From Dryas octopetala (taxonomy: Eukaryota; Streptophyta; Magnoliopsida; Rosales; Rosaceae), in the NCBI GenBank assembly GCA_963921425.1, contig OY992839.1, positions 3,412,501-3,476,500 on the forward strand: DNA of 64,000 nt, written 5' to 3'. Shown piece after piece: positions 11,101 through 22,915 of this stretch. The notes beneath the pieces are model-generated. The model was not told where the DNA came from, did no database searches, and saw only the letters and a program-made list of their open reading frames with translations. The translations under genes and the position numbers were made by a program. Within the stretch, counting starts at the first letter, position 1. Each line of letters begins with the position of its first letter.

Positions 11101-14100
11101 CTAAGTTACAGGATTCAATGCATGTTCATACATTATAGGATCTTCCAACAACTTGACATATTCACAAAGCTACACAAACATTTCTGAAAAGCAATCAACA
11201 CTAATGCACTGCTGATTGTTCCACACGAAAAATGATGATTTTCAAGGCTTTGACTATGAAACCACCTTATGAGGACTAAATATGTTCATGTATTAAGTAA
11301 TATGAAAACAAATTATAGCTTGAAATATCACAAACCTGTAACTTGTGTTCTATTCCTAGTTTATGAAGGTTTGCGTTACAGATAGCCCTTGTGCGTCGAG
11401 CAGTTAATTGACCTTCGTGTTTCTCAGGATATTTAAGAAAGAGATGGGAGCTCACAGCATACTTGAGAACTGAATCTCCAAGTAATTCCAAACGTTCCAG
11501 TGAAAAGTTTTCACAACATCTAAGTGTTGTGAGTGCTTCTAGAATCTAATCAAAAAATACTTGCATTAGATTACTTATAGTACTGAATGATTCATTTGAA
11601 TTAGAGAAAATAAAAAAATAATATTGGAATCAAATAATAGAACTAACCGATAAACTTGATATGTACAAGTTGCTAGATTGTCCATCAATCTCTTCTCTAA
11701 GCTGACTGGCTAACATAAGAGACTCCAAACGGTGCATTAATGATGGTAGCAAGTAAAATGATCTTAGAACATCTACCCCAACATCAATACTGACTAATAG
11801 CTCTGGTGGCATATGAACATGATCTTGTGGCTTTTCGTTAACTAGACCATCTTGTGATGAAGCACCTGCTCAATTAGAAGAAATTATTCATCATGCACAA
11901 AATGTGACTATTACTATATCAGATTACAATAATACATGTGCAGTACTGAACAAGTACACTATATATGAGAAGAAATGTAATAACGAAGCTCTAAGTATAC
12001 AACTTAAACAAACCTTCAACATGAAGCAGGTTATGGGGATTATGACCTTGCTTTAACCGCAACAGAGACTGTCCAGGATACACAAGCACAATTCCATACC
12101 TGAACAGGTTCATATTATATGGAAGTTATAGTAGGGAAAAAAATTTTTAATAAACATAAAACATTGTACAGGATACATCTCACGTACTTTGTTTTGAAGT
12201 ACTCAGAAAAACTGTAATCTGATGAGTCAGCATCAGCATTTTCCACAAAGGGGCTCTCAGAAGATTTGCTACTAACAACTTCAACAATAGAGTAGATCTT
12301 TCCAGTGTGAACAGTCAATACTACCATATCTTTGAGTTTATCAACATCAACTGAACGATTAGCAAAGTGGATTAGATTTGCAGCCTTGCGCTCTGTAATG
12401 GATGAACCAGTTCTAGAAAGTGATAAATTTCTTCGATCAGCATTAAAATGCTCAGGATCCATGAGATAGTGTTTCTTCAAAAATTCAACCACTTTAGCAC
12501 AAGAACTGATTCCTGTCCAATTCACTCTCCAAGATTTGTTATGTGAAGTTTCTAATATTGTGTCAATTGGTAAAAGAAGGTACATGTATGATGAACTCCA
12601 TAGTGATTTTGTTTCTGTCTTAAGTAAAAAAGTTCTCTTTGTTCCTTCTGATTTGGATCCATCGAACAATCTCCCAAACAAACCATTAAAGAAAAATTCC
12701 TGAAATCTCTTGGCTTGCATTATCTGGTTAGAAAATAGGCAGCATGGAATTACAGAAAGTCCTTTCAAAAAATATTTAAATAAGGGAAGAAGAAACTGGA
12801 CAGGGAGTTGTACTAACAAACTTACCTGTTCTACACTGAGATACATTTTTCCACGTGAAGAAACAGAAGCTTTAACCATCCTTGCGATCAAGTAGAGATC
12901 CACTTCAATATTTCCCACATCATCATCAAGCTTTGACTCAATCAGTAGAACAAATCCCGAGTATCTCTCATCGATATTACAGGAGAAGTCAAATTTATAG
13001 GCCTCAAAACTTGCACCATCAAGTTCTTTTCCCCATGTTCCGCATAATGAAAGAATGCCAGTCGTCCCATGTAATTCTTTCCTTTTTGTTGTTCCTTATA
13101 ACAATGAAAGTAAATTAAAATGCCTTGGCACTTTAAAGATGTGATGTACTTAAACAAAGATTTGGACATAAGAACACAAATAGTAGTTCAAAATTAGAAA
13201 GAAATTGGAACCATAAGATAACTCAAATAGCCCAGAGTCAACCAGCAATAACACTCTAGTTATGCTGTCCTCTCATGAAGGGTATACTAACACTGCTAAA
13301 TGCCTAATTAGATGTTTCCGTATGTATGAAGGTTAGAACAAACAACTTGATTTCTTGATTAATTAATCCATATTTTAGTACTTTGGAAAGTGAATAATTT
13401 GGTTGCAAGCAAAAGGGTATTCTATTTGTCCAAGAACTATGCATTGTTGTGGACAGTATACCAAACCATCTATTGGAAGTCCAAGAACTAGGTTCATACA
13501 TACACCTACCTGCACCTGCAGATGATTCTTTGCTTTTTACGGCGAGATCATCTCCTAGAGGCTCTTCGATGAGTGGGAGAAGATGATCATCCAAAGCACC
13601 CATTTGATGGAGCATTTTACAAGCTTCCAAGCATACGAGCCGCTTTGATAAATGAGTGTTGCTACTCATAGGACCAACTGTTGTTTGAAAAGCCGCATTA
13701 GGGGGTAATGTTATTCTGCACTGATACAACCCTCCAGAAATTGTCGTGTCAAATATTGGCTTTGGAATAAAGTACCTATATTTTGCAGTAACCAATTAGA
13801 AAATGTAGACAAACAACTGCATAAATGAATAAAAACTTAGGAAAGAGAGAGGACAATAAATTACATATCACAATAACTGAATATCTGACAAGGGAAAATA
13901 AAAAATATCCATACCTATCTCCAGGGAGCTTTTCACAGTATTTATGTATGAGACTGAGACTAGAATCTGCAGTAACTGATGCTCCTGTGGCTTTTACATA
14001 ATATGCCTTTGTTTCCTCAAAGTTGCAAGCTCTTAAAATGCATACCTCAGGATCTCTATTTCTTGATGTATCGATCATTGAGTGCTCGCTCCTAATGATG

Positions 14101-17100
14101 TCAAATATTTGGCTTCTTTGTTTCTCATTTCCCCTGTAAAATATGTCAAAAGCTAAGCTCCCAAAATTCATGCGCCTGAGGACTCATTTCAACAAAGAGA
14201 AGCCTTAACCTTTCAAGCATTATAATAAGCTGGGACTCATTTTTTCGAGCTCGTCCCCGAGACTGGACATAACTACGAACTGTCTTGGGCAGGTCGAAAC
14301 GTATTACACAGGAGCAGTTTGGAACATGAATTCCCTCCTCTACTACATCAGTAGCAAATAATAGATTGACCTGATTGAAGGGTTTCCTCACTGATTATGT
14401 GGTTTTCCAAATACCAAACTTCATATAAATTGACATTTATCATGTAAAAGATTAGGTACCTTCCCAGAGCAAAATGATTCCAAAATTTCCTTTTGCAATT
14501 TTGGTGTAATTGCATCCACTGATGTGGTGCTTCCAGTCAAAAATGAAACCGTGAAATGAGATAAGCACGGTACTTTCTTGACATATCTTTCAACTACTTT
14601 GGCTGTAATAATTCTCTCTACAAAAATGAGGCACAGAACTTCCCTATTGTTTCTGCAATAGCAAAGCATTCTGATAAGTTGACTTTGTAAAAAATAATAA
14701 TAATAATAATAATAATAGGACTTGAGCAGTGAAGTAATTGTATTACCCAAATGATTGGAAAATTTGAAGAAGTTCATATAACTTTGGAGAAATGTGGCCA
14801 ATATTGTGTGCCTTTATATAGTCATACTCAGAATCTGTATCAAGTTCATAGCCTCAGCAGTGTGAAGGAAATAATATTAGTAACAAGTATTATATTATAA
14901 GCAGAAACCAAACGTCTTACTGCCTAAAACTCAGGCTTTAGTAGGCCTGAACATGTAGTACTCTTCAAATCGACCAATTCAAAAGAAGTATCAAGTGAGA
15001 TACTAGGTTACTGAGCTGTATACCAGGTCGAAGATATTCGTCAAATATCTGTAAGACTTCGGTGAAAAAATATTTGCACTGCAAAGAACTTTCTTTATAA
15101 AACTGGCACTCCTCTTTGACTTCAGGGGCATTCTCTAGACAGACCTTAACAGCCTACAAAATATGTATCATCATGTAGAAGTATAAAATCAGACCAATCC
15201 ATTAATTTTCGACCAAAAATTCTTTTGCTCTTTAGTTTGTACTTAGCTAGCGTACAACAATACCTCATATGCGCATATGAGGCCAACATCATCAAGGCAA
15301 TATAAGATCTTCATGTAGTCATTGCACAACCGCTTTCGCAGCATCTTTATTTTATCATCAATGTCTTGGTACTGACTTTGCACTGGCCCTTGCAACTCTA
15401 ACACAGAAGCATCGAACTGTCCATGCAGTTAAATATCTCTTAGTATCCTCATAAGTTCACAAATAAAAGCTAAGACTGATTATCATATTTTTGTTTGCAA
15501 AAACATATTTTATACACAGCACAAACCCATACAAATATGTAGTTAGGACTACCTTGGACCACAAAGCTTCCATCTTTGCTTTCAGATCCAAATTGGGAAA
15601 TCTTGCTTGATCATAAAATCTACAAGTTCCAACTGCTGAGGGAACATACGCTTCAATTTCTGTTCTGTCTTCTACAGTATAAACCTGCACCACCACATAC
15701 CAAGATATGTAGACATCAACATTGATACTAATTCTCATGATAAATCAAGAATAATTTTCATACCTGCGAATCCAAGATGCATTCAAGTTGTGATATTTGC
15801 CTCTCACAGTCCATAGTGGATGAGACACCTGATAAGCAAAAAGCTGTCATGAAAATTGAGCATAATACATGGTATAATAGCACTAGCTATGAAGCCCACA
15901 TAAACTTGGTAATGAATATGTAGCAAACTGCAATAGTGTCTTTCTAAGATTGTAGAGAACACAAGAAAAAGAAAATCATATCCACCCATTGTAGAATGAT
16001 ATGTTATGGTAATTATCTCAGAGGCTTATCAACTTCTCACTGAGCCTTTTTAAGTTCCAAAATGCAATAAGTGAGAATCTTTGAAAAAGGTTTAAGATTT
16101 TTCAAATGGTTGTCAATGCAGTTTCATATATGATTGATTGAACACATCAAGAGAATTGAGCCCACCTATCTCTGTCAACAACATATCACATAAGTACGCA
16201 GAAACACCAGTGTCTTACCTTTTTTTATTACAGGGGATGCTGTCATTCCAAAAATCTTGGGCCTGGTCCCGGATTTGTGATAAAATTCCTTCTCCAAAAG
16301 AAGATGTTAATCATTAGATGTTTTTGAATCAAAATTTTATGCATACATTATATGTATAGTCATGATACTCGCTAGTGAGTATCATGTTTGTGTGTGTGTG
16401 TGTGTGTAGCATTTGCTTGACATTGTGTATGTTTGTGTGTGTGTTTGTGTGTAGCATTTGCTTGACATTGTTGATCATGTTGGCACCACGATGGCACAGG
16501 GTTGATTGCCAGTACAACAAAAGAAAAAGTGGGAGTTGTCTAGAAACTACCTTCATTATTCTTGTATAGGGGTGATTGCCAGTAGCACGATGGCATTCAT
16601 CGACGATGATTAAACAAATCATTTCTAGGCTCAGGAATGCATTCCTCAAGGCATCCAAGAGAATCTGTGGTGTCATGACCAGAATCTACAAGATAACAAG
16701 GAAGAATCAGTAGTTCTAAATCTCTGAAATACTATATATATAGTTACAAAAATGATTAATAAAGCATCATTCAAAAATGATTAAATGCATAAACAAAGAA
16801 TAGTCGAAGAAATTGTAGGAGAGGAAGCTGAAATTGAGATCCATAAGATTACATGCTGCAATGAGACAGAGTTTTGCTTTTTTGTTTTCCTTTTTCTTTG
16901 TTGTTTGGGAAAAGAGATTAGAATCACCAAGAAGGAAACATACACTAAAACTTCAGTATGCAGATAATTAATTCTGTCATTTTGAGTTGTATAGGAAGAA
17001 AAGCCTACATCATGTTTATCAACTTCCTCTTTCCAACAGTTTAGATTCCATTCGTCCACGCCCTTGGCTCCATAGTATTCTCCCACTTCAAGGGTTGTAG

Positions 17101-17671
17101 AACTTTTAATAACCTCAGATTGCTGCTAATAAACATGCACTAATTTCAGCATTTGAATGATAATTAATTAAACATAAAACACAAATCCCAAAAGGTCCAT
17201 AAAACAGTACTATTTTCTTTTTCTGAATGTAAGAAGTGATCATGAGAAGTGAATTGAAGTAATTGCCTGAATGACAAGATGAACGGTTGGAGCCAAGAAA
17301 ACTATCAACTTTCTATTGCCAGTGGACTTGAAATCTTCAGCAATGTGTTTGATGAGCATCACAGCTATCATGGTCTTCCCAGCACCTGTTTCCAACACTG
17401 CAATTGTGTTCTGGAACTTTGCAACTTCAAACACTTTCTCTTGGTATCTATACAACACAAACACACACACACACACACAAACATACACACTTCCACTGAG
17501 TCCTGACACATAATAAATGTTCAAACTAGCAACAAATAAAAAACCATCACATTAGTACAAGGAAAAAGAAGAGAACCTTCTGGGGATGAAATGCTTGGTA
17601 TCAGGGGAAGATTGTGATTCATGAAGAGAATGATCAAGAGCAGTGAGACCCATGTCAGAAGTTGAGTCCAT
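8153..17671 (-). CDS. DCL3: Endoribonuclease Dicer-like 3
   Basis: DCL3 is a nuclear RNase III that cuts RDR2/Pol IV double-stranded RNA into 24-nt siRNAs for RNA-directed DNA methylation. I derive 25 coding exons: 17577..17671, 17267..17447, 17009..17122, 16551..16685, 16219..16288, 15764..15828, 15553..15684, 15264..15416, 15024..15153, 14747..14852, 14460..14652, 14210..14370, 13915..14133, 13510..13775, 12826..13094, 12188..12723, 12014..12099, 11648..11865, 11336..11545, 10486..10950, 10129..10401, 9541..9867, 8731..8983, 8513..8624, 8153..8360. They total 1,658 codons, close to Arabidopsis DCL3. Visible parts are Walker A ETGAGKT (51-57), DECH box (159-162), QSRGRAR (495-501), the Dicer-dimer region (about 540-640), PAZ (about 800-970), RNase IIIa [10 protein letters not shown] (E1063, D1067), RNase IIIb RLEFLGDS (E1271, D1275; D1363, E1366), dsRBD1 (about 1390-1468) and dsRBD2 (about 1590-1655). 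The DCL3 assignment rests on the [12 protein letters not shown] and KRKELHGTT blocks and the C-terminal tail. No frameshift or lost catalytic residue is seen. Intron 2 uses a GC donor. Confidence 0.95.
16388..16462. repeat. (TG)n-rich duplicated tract in a DCL3 intron
   Basis: Two (TG)n tracts, each followed by TAGCATTTGCTTGACATTG, lie in tandem in intron 4 of DCL3 (between exons 16219..16288 and 16551..16685). An (AC)n tract at 17459-17480 and an (AAT)n tract at 14696-14716 lie in other DCL3 introns. All are non-coding simple repeats. Confidence 0.8.
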
Positions 17672-19456
17672 GTTTTGAAAGATTGAAGCTTTCTCTTCCT
17701 TAGAGTTATATGGAGAATGACTTGCTTTGAAGAATGTGTGGCAACGTTAAAATGGTTTCTTTATCACTGGCATTAACGTCTCTCTGTCTTCCTCTCCCGG
17801 TCTATGGCTCTCTGTTTCTTAAGGGCACTTTGGGGAAGCTGTGAAGAGCATTAAAAGTGCTTCCTTTTCAAATCCTGTTGTTCAATGTGTTTGGTGACTG
17901 ACTGACTGGCGAGACGAAAATAGAAATGCTTCTCATTGAACCAGTACTGCAGTACTCGACGTATTTGAGAAACAGACAAAGAGGATTCCTTCTAAGTTTT
18001 AAAAAGCTAATTCTAAAAGAAGCAGCTGGTTGACTGCTTTCTCCCAATAATGCCCTTACCCTTTTTTAAAATGACAACCTCTATCCTTCATCCAAGCTAA
18101 GCTAACAACTTCCATCTGAGTTTTCCTCAGCCAGCTCTTTATAGTGATCTTCCATGAAAGGAAGGAAAGAAACATGTCCAAATGCAACCAACGTGAATGC
18201 ACCACAAGTTTACAACCACCAAGAAAAGAAACCAAAATTTGTGTGAATTGGGATTATTAACGATGATACTTATTATTTGTATGGTCTTCCATTCTTCCAT
18301 AATTTTGTTCTGTACTAGAATTAGGATACCACATTATTCAGTTTGCTTAATTTTATAATTTTGTTAGAATTTATTGAAACGGTTGTATTAGCATATTAAC
18401 GTAATATGATTATCCTACGTACCTTTTTTCAAGAAGAAAATGTAGGTTAAGCGCATAAATATCTTTTATGTTCTTGTTTGACATATTTGTTATGGTAACT
18501 CATTTTTCAACACCTAAAAGGATAAATTTCATGATAAATTCTAAAAATAGCACATTTATGCAGGTGAGATTTTAAAAAAACTTGGTGAAATTGAAAAGTC
18601 AGCATATATCACTATATCCAATGTAGACTTTTAAAGAGTTTATGTGGTATTCAATTAGAATTTTCAATGACTTTTGAAAAATTTCAAAAATTTTGTAGTA
18701 TTCAATCAACTCCTCTATAAACTCTGAAAATTTTGTGGTGCTCAAAAAATATTTAATTATAAATGATCAATAATGTTATTCTTATCACATTCTTATACAA
18801 TAATGTTAAGTATACTATATTTTGATATCATTTTGTGTATTACCTCTCTATTAGAGGTGAGATCTACTTGTATTGATGTGTCAACTTCTATTAGAGAGGT
18901 GATACACAAAATATAGTACACAAAATGGTACCAAAATAGTACCAAAATATAATACACAAAATAATACCAAAATATGGTACACATTGCATTTATCCCTCAA
19001 AAGCTTGATGTCCATCTACCATTTACTTCGGGCCGTTTCCGAGTGCAGGTCATACAATACAAACCAGTACGAAAGGTCAACATGTAATTTTTTTTGTCTG
19101 GAATCTGGATCAACGTATAGATTAAAAGAGCCCTAACCTTTCCAGTATAAAAAGCCCAAACATTTTTCGTATAAACAGCCCAAATTTAACAAAGCCCAAA
19201 TGGTTGTCAAATACGGGTTTGGGTCCATTGACATTTACTTCAATACGGATTCGGGTCCATTGACTAAAAACTTTAAAACTTTAAAACTTTGTAAGCCAGT
19301 GGCCCACCTAAACGAACCCCCAGCGACCAGTCTCACCCATCATCACCACCACCGCCACCACCACCGCCACCCACTCCCCCAACTTAACCCAACCAAACAA
19401 AACCCCCAATCCCACCAAACCCAAACCCTAACCCTAATTCTCCCAAACCCTCCTCA
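17672..19456. other. Divergent intergenic region between DCL3 and the trihelix gene
   Basis: About 1.8 kb separates two genes read outwards, so it should hold both promoters. The DCL3 side is CT-rich in the leader. Towards the trihelix gene, GTATAAAAAGCC at about 19143-19154 is the best TATA-like site, some 300 bases before the ATG. A hairpin at 18830-18912 is listed separately. No other gene is seen. Confidence 0.6.
18830..18912. repeat. Short inverted repeat (hairpin)
   Basis: ATTTTGTGTATTACCTCTCT at the left is matched by the inverted AGAGAGGTGATACACAAAAT at the right. The loop is about 40 bases. AT-rich motifs (GTACCAAAAT, ATACACAAAAT) are repeated downstream to about 18985. It may be a small MITE remnant. 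Confidence 0.6.
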
Positions 19457-20347
19457 ATGGCCACACCACCCCCACCCTCCTCACCCACAGCCTCAGCCTC
19501 AGCCTCGGTCTCGGCCTCACCAGTCTCCACCAAGAAGGTCCAACCCATACCATGGACGCACCAAGAAACGGTGCACCTAATCCGAGCCTACCAGGAAAAA
19601 TGGTACGCGCTCAGACGAGGGCAGCTCAAGTCCAGTCAATGGGAGGAGGTGGCCGTGACCGTGGCGGCTCGCTGCGGCTACGACCACACCGAGCCCTCCA
19701 AGACTGCCATTCAGTGCCGCCACAAGATGGAGAAGCTCCGCCAGCGCTACCGAGCCGAGAAGAATCGGGTCGGTCTCGGTCTCGGGTCGGTTTGGCCCTA
19801 CTTCGACCTCATGCAGCGCTTGGAGCGCGGCCCGATGCCCATCTCCGCTAGACCAATGTCTGTGAGGCAACAAGAAGAAGAAGATGAAGAAGAAGAAGAA
19901 GAAGAAGAGCGCGATGATCGTAATGGTGGTGATGGTGATGAAGATGATGATGAGAATTATAGTAAGTTGCAGAGTATTGATTACATACTACGGAGGCCTA
20001 CGATTGTGAACAGGTTTTCTGGAGGAAAAGAGAGGTATTTTCGGGATTCGGCCCCTGCGGCGGCCAAAAGGCAGAGGGAAGATGATGGGGCTGAGAATGG
20101 TGGTGTGGCGGTGGAGGGGCAGAAAGGAAGAGGGAGTGATGTGAGAGAATTGGCGGCGGAGATAAGGGCGTTTTCGAGGCGGTTAGTTGGGGTGGAGAGT
20201 ATGAGAATGGAGATCATGAAGGAGACAGAGAGGTGTAGATTGGAGATGGAGAATAAGCGGATTGACATGATTGTACAATCGCAGAGAAAGATTGTTGATT
20301 CCATTGCCAAAGCTTTTGGCTCTGCCACCAACAAGCTCAGTAGTTAG
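19457..20347 (+). CDS. Trihelix (Myb/SANT-like) transcription factor, SIP1/ASIL-like clade
   Basis: This is a single-exon gene of 296 codons. A Ser/Ala/Pro-rich N-terminus (1-25) precedes the trihelix DNA-binding domain at about residues 31-105. The domain has the expected tryptophans and blocks: PIPWTHQETVHLIRAY, SSQWEEVA and KTAIQCRHKMEKLRQRYR. A strongly acidic run of Glu/Asp follows at 140-167. The C-terminal helix (about 235-290) is rich in Glu/Arg/Met and is likely the coiled-coil dimer region typical of the SIP1 clade. The first ATG of the frame is used; it lies in a C-rich leader just after stop codons. The first third of the gene has high GC, which is normal for intronless trihelix genes. 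Nuclear DNA binding is inferred from the family. Confidence 0.88.
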   Translation: MATPPPPSSPTASASASVSASPVSTKKVQPIPWTHQETVHLIRAYQEKWYALRRGQLKSSQWEEVAVTVAARCGYDHTEPSKTAIQCRHKMEKLRQRYRAEKNRVGLGLGSVWPYFDLMQRLERGPMPISARPMSVRQQEEEDEEEEEEEERDDRNGGDGDEDDDENYSKLQSIDYILRRPTIVNRFSGGKERYFRDSAPAAAKRQREDDGAENGGVAVEGQKGRGSDVRELAAEIRAFSRRLVGVESMRMEIMKETERCRLEMENKRIDMIVQSQRKIVDSIAKAFGSATNKLSS

Positions 20348-21328
20348 CTGACCAATGCCTTCTTCAACAAGATATTTGAAGGTTCATTTTTCATTGTGTT
20401 TTTGTTTTTTTAATTCCTTTTTGTTTCAATGTAAAGTTGGTTGTGTTGTGTTATTTAATTGGTTGTATAGTTGACACTTGAACCTAAGAACAATGTTTCA
20501 TGGTGTTCTGGGTTCAGAAATTGAAGATTCGATTCCAATATGATGCAATTGTTAGTTACTCTTTTTATTTTCATTGATGAAGTACTTGTAATTGGTAATG
20601 TGGCCAAGAAAGTTTCATGCTTTGGTCATAAACTTTATTGGGTTTCAACAGTTTCATGTTCAGCTTAATTTGCATCATTCTTTGTACTGACGTACTGTTT
20701 TGTATAAGCTTCTGGTCTACTCCTGCCTTTTTGTTTCTATGCACATGGGCTTTCTTTCTTTGTTTTTTCCCTTAAAACTAGGCAACCTTCAAAGTCAAAA
20801 GGCAATATGCCTTTCTTCAGCATAGTAGTACTTGAGCTCTTGGTGATTCTGCTGATTGCTTCTGTACTCTAATCTCAACACTAAACACTAGGACCCATCA
20901 CTCTAATCTCAACACTAAACACTAGGACCCATCACTCTAATCTGCCTAAGACTGATGTGAGAGGCCATGTCAAAGTACTTGGGTTAAAAGGCTATGTACT
21001 TGGACATTGGCCTTTTTTCATGTCTCCTGCGTCTTGTTCTATTTTTGGATGAATTATTTCACATCAAATTTTGGTCAAAGTTTGTTCTTTTCCCTCCTTG
21101 GAGCAGCACTCGCCACTCGTATGGTTATTTCTTGACCAAATATTTGTATTTGCATTCTCATACATCACTTAGGCTCCTTTTTTTGCTTCTTTTGGACATA
21201 TTGAAGTATTAAGAGAACTATGACTTATAAAGTAGAAAACACCTACCAGTAGTATTCGCATCTGCAGTTACTTTGAACCCAAATTATGGGCATTAATCTA
21301 ATACTAGAATCGCAAAACATAGTGTTTC

Positions 21329-21410
<82 letters not shown>

Positions 21411-21605
21411 TTGTATTTGAAAGAGTGGGTAAATCAATGTGGATTCAACTATGTTATAGAATGTAAATCATCAACCATTTGTTTCCATTACACTGTCTAA
21501 AAGACAATCAAGACTGAGTGAAAAATTAGGATTTGGGTCCCAGAGGGACCTGGGTTGTCATCTTTTTCTTTCTTTTTTTCTCTCTCAACTTTTTCCCAAC
21601 TCTTA
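20348..21605. other. Spacer downstream of the trihelix gene, with simple repeats
   Basis: The trihelix 3' UTR probably occupies the first 200-300 bases. The stretch also contains a 34-base perfect tandem duplication at 20866-20933 (unit around CACTAAACACTAGGACCC) and a long (GA)n tract. No gene is seen. It ends at the TTA target duplication (21603-21605) of the Harbinger element. Confidence 0.7.
21333..21409. repeat. (GA)n microsatellite, about 38 units
   Basis: An uninterrupted GA run of about 77 bases. This length is usually highly variable between individuals. Confidence 0.95.
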
Positions 21606-21720
21606 GGCCTTCCACTATGGTAAAGCCATTTTTTGTGACCCAAAACCCATTTTGGGTCACAAATAGTGCTGTGACCCAAATCTCCCATTTATGGTGCTGT
21701 GACCCATTTTGGGTCACAGT
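21606..21720. repeat. Harbinger left terminal/subterminal repeat
   Basis: The terminal inverted repeat GGCCTTCCACTATG is followed by three or more copies of GTGACCCA or its complement, including the palindromic block around CCCATTTTGGG. It matches the right end in inverse. Confidence 0.9.
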
Positions 21721-22068
21721 GTTTTATACATATTTAAAATATGCCTAATATTGATTAAGTGATATTTAATTGATAATTTTAAATTTAAAGTATAATAAAA
21801 ATGATTGTAGTGATCTTATTTTAATGAGATCTTTAAAATAAGGTCAATATTGAATATATTTAAAATAAGAAAATTTCATAAATTAGACAACATAAGCCTT
21901 ACAACATCGGGACTTCAACAACCACAAACAAGAAAAACAACACGATGATTTAAAAGAAAAACAAGTACAACATGATCACTAAAACGACAAACAAGAACAA
22001 TACGATGATTTAAAGAAAAAACAACAACAACAACTGCATTCGACATGACAGAAAATGAATCGAACTTC

Positions 22069-22515
22069 TTATTCGGAGTCCGATGATGAAGAATTGACAC
22101 CCACGTAATTATACCAATCTGTGATCTTCTGTTCGGTTTCACACTCATCACATGGTTGAATCGGAGGGTTCTTCCCGCATGTGCATGGCACGGGTGGTTT
22201 GGGCTCTGGCAGGTGGTTCAACCATTGGTGGCGAAGATTTGGGTGGTTGGCTAGATCCTTGAGCTCCAATCTCTTGCAAAATGCACACAAAGGGACCAAA
22301 ATATCATCCGAACACTTGCAGCACCTCCAGTCTGGTTCTTTTGCACGCTCCATCATTAAACAATAATCGCACAATGGTGCAGCACAGTTAGGAAGGCACT
22401 TACAGAAGCTTTGATCGCACTGTTGTTTGGAGATCTCACCGGTGCCTTGCTTGGAGATCTCACCAACGCCTTGCTTGGAGCTCTCACCGACACTTTGCTT
22501 GGAAGAGGAAGCCAT
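22069..22515 (-). CDS. Third ORF of the Harbinger element: three-repeat cysteine (CxC...CxxC) protein
   Basis: A 148-codon frame lies downstream of the transposase in the same orientation. The N-terminus carries four imperfect 8-residue repeats (SSKQSVGE, SSKQGVGE, ISKQGTGE, ISKQ...), mirrored by a 24-base tandem repeat at about 22430-22505. The body holds three copies of exactly the same spacing, C-x-C-x8-C-x2-C, at residues 38-52, 66-80 and 111-125. They look like metal-binding knuckles. The C-terminus is acidic and serine-rich (SSSSDSE). I chose the ATG at 22515 because it lies about 45 bases after a CTATAAATA box; an upstream in-frame ATG at 22599 is possible. I recognise no family. It is not one of the two proteins usual for Harbinger elements, so function is unknown. 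DNA or RNA binding through zinc is only inferred. Confidence 0.7.
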   Translation of the reverse strand: MASSSKQSVGESSKQGVGEISKQGTGEISKQQCDQSFCKCLPNCAAPLCDYCLMMERAKEPDWRCCKCSDDILVPLCAFCKRLELKDLANHPNLRHQWLNHLPEPKPPVPCTCGKNPPIQPCDECETEQKITDWYNYVGVNSSSSDSE

Positions 22516-22547
22516 TTCTAAATGATAGTTATGTGGATGTGTTGGCC

Positions 22548-22575
22548 TTATAGTTAAACCTTGGTATTTATAGGG
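22548..22575 (-). promoter_or_regulatory. TATA-like box of the cysteine-rich ORF
   Basis: On the minus strand, CTATAAATA stands about 45-55 bases before the ATG at 22515. This spacing fits a short-leader transcript separate from the transposase. Confidence 0.55.
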
Positions 22576-22915
22576 AAAAAATGTGCATAACTTGCCCATT
22601 GGATTCCCTGATGGATAATTTAATACTCGAATCTCACATGTGAAGCAACAGTGTTATGCATGTGATGGAGTGTGGAGTCAGTGTATAGTCTTGTCATTGG
22701 TTCAGTGAATTATTTTGCTATATGTGATGGTTGTGTCATGTCATGTCAGGTAAGAGAAATCAATGCCTTTATTTCATTTCAGAAACTGCAACTGACAAAC
22801 ACAAACACACTTAAACGGCAAATACAAAGACAAATAACAAACTTCAGGATCAACTGCGAAGATTAACCTAACAAATCATAATGAGAACAATATGGACGAA
22901 CCATGATCCAGGTCG

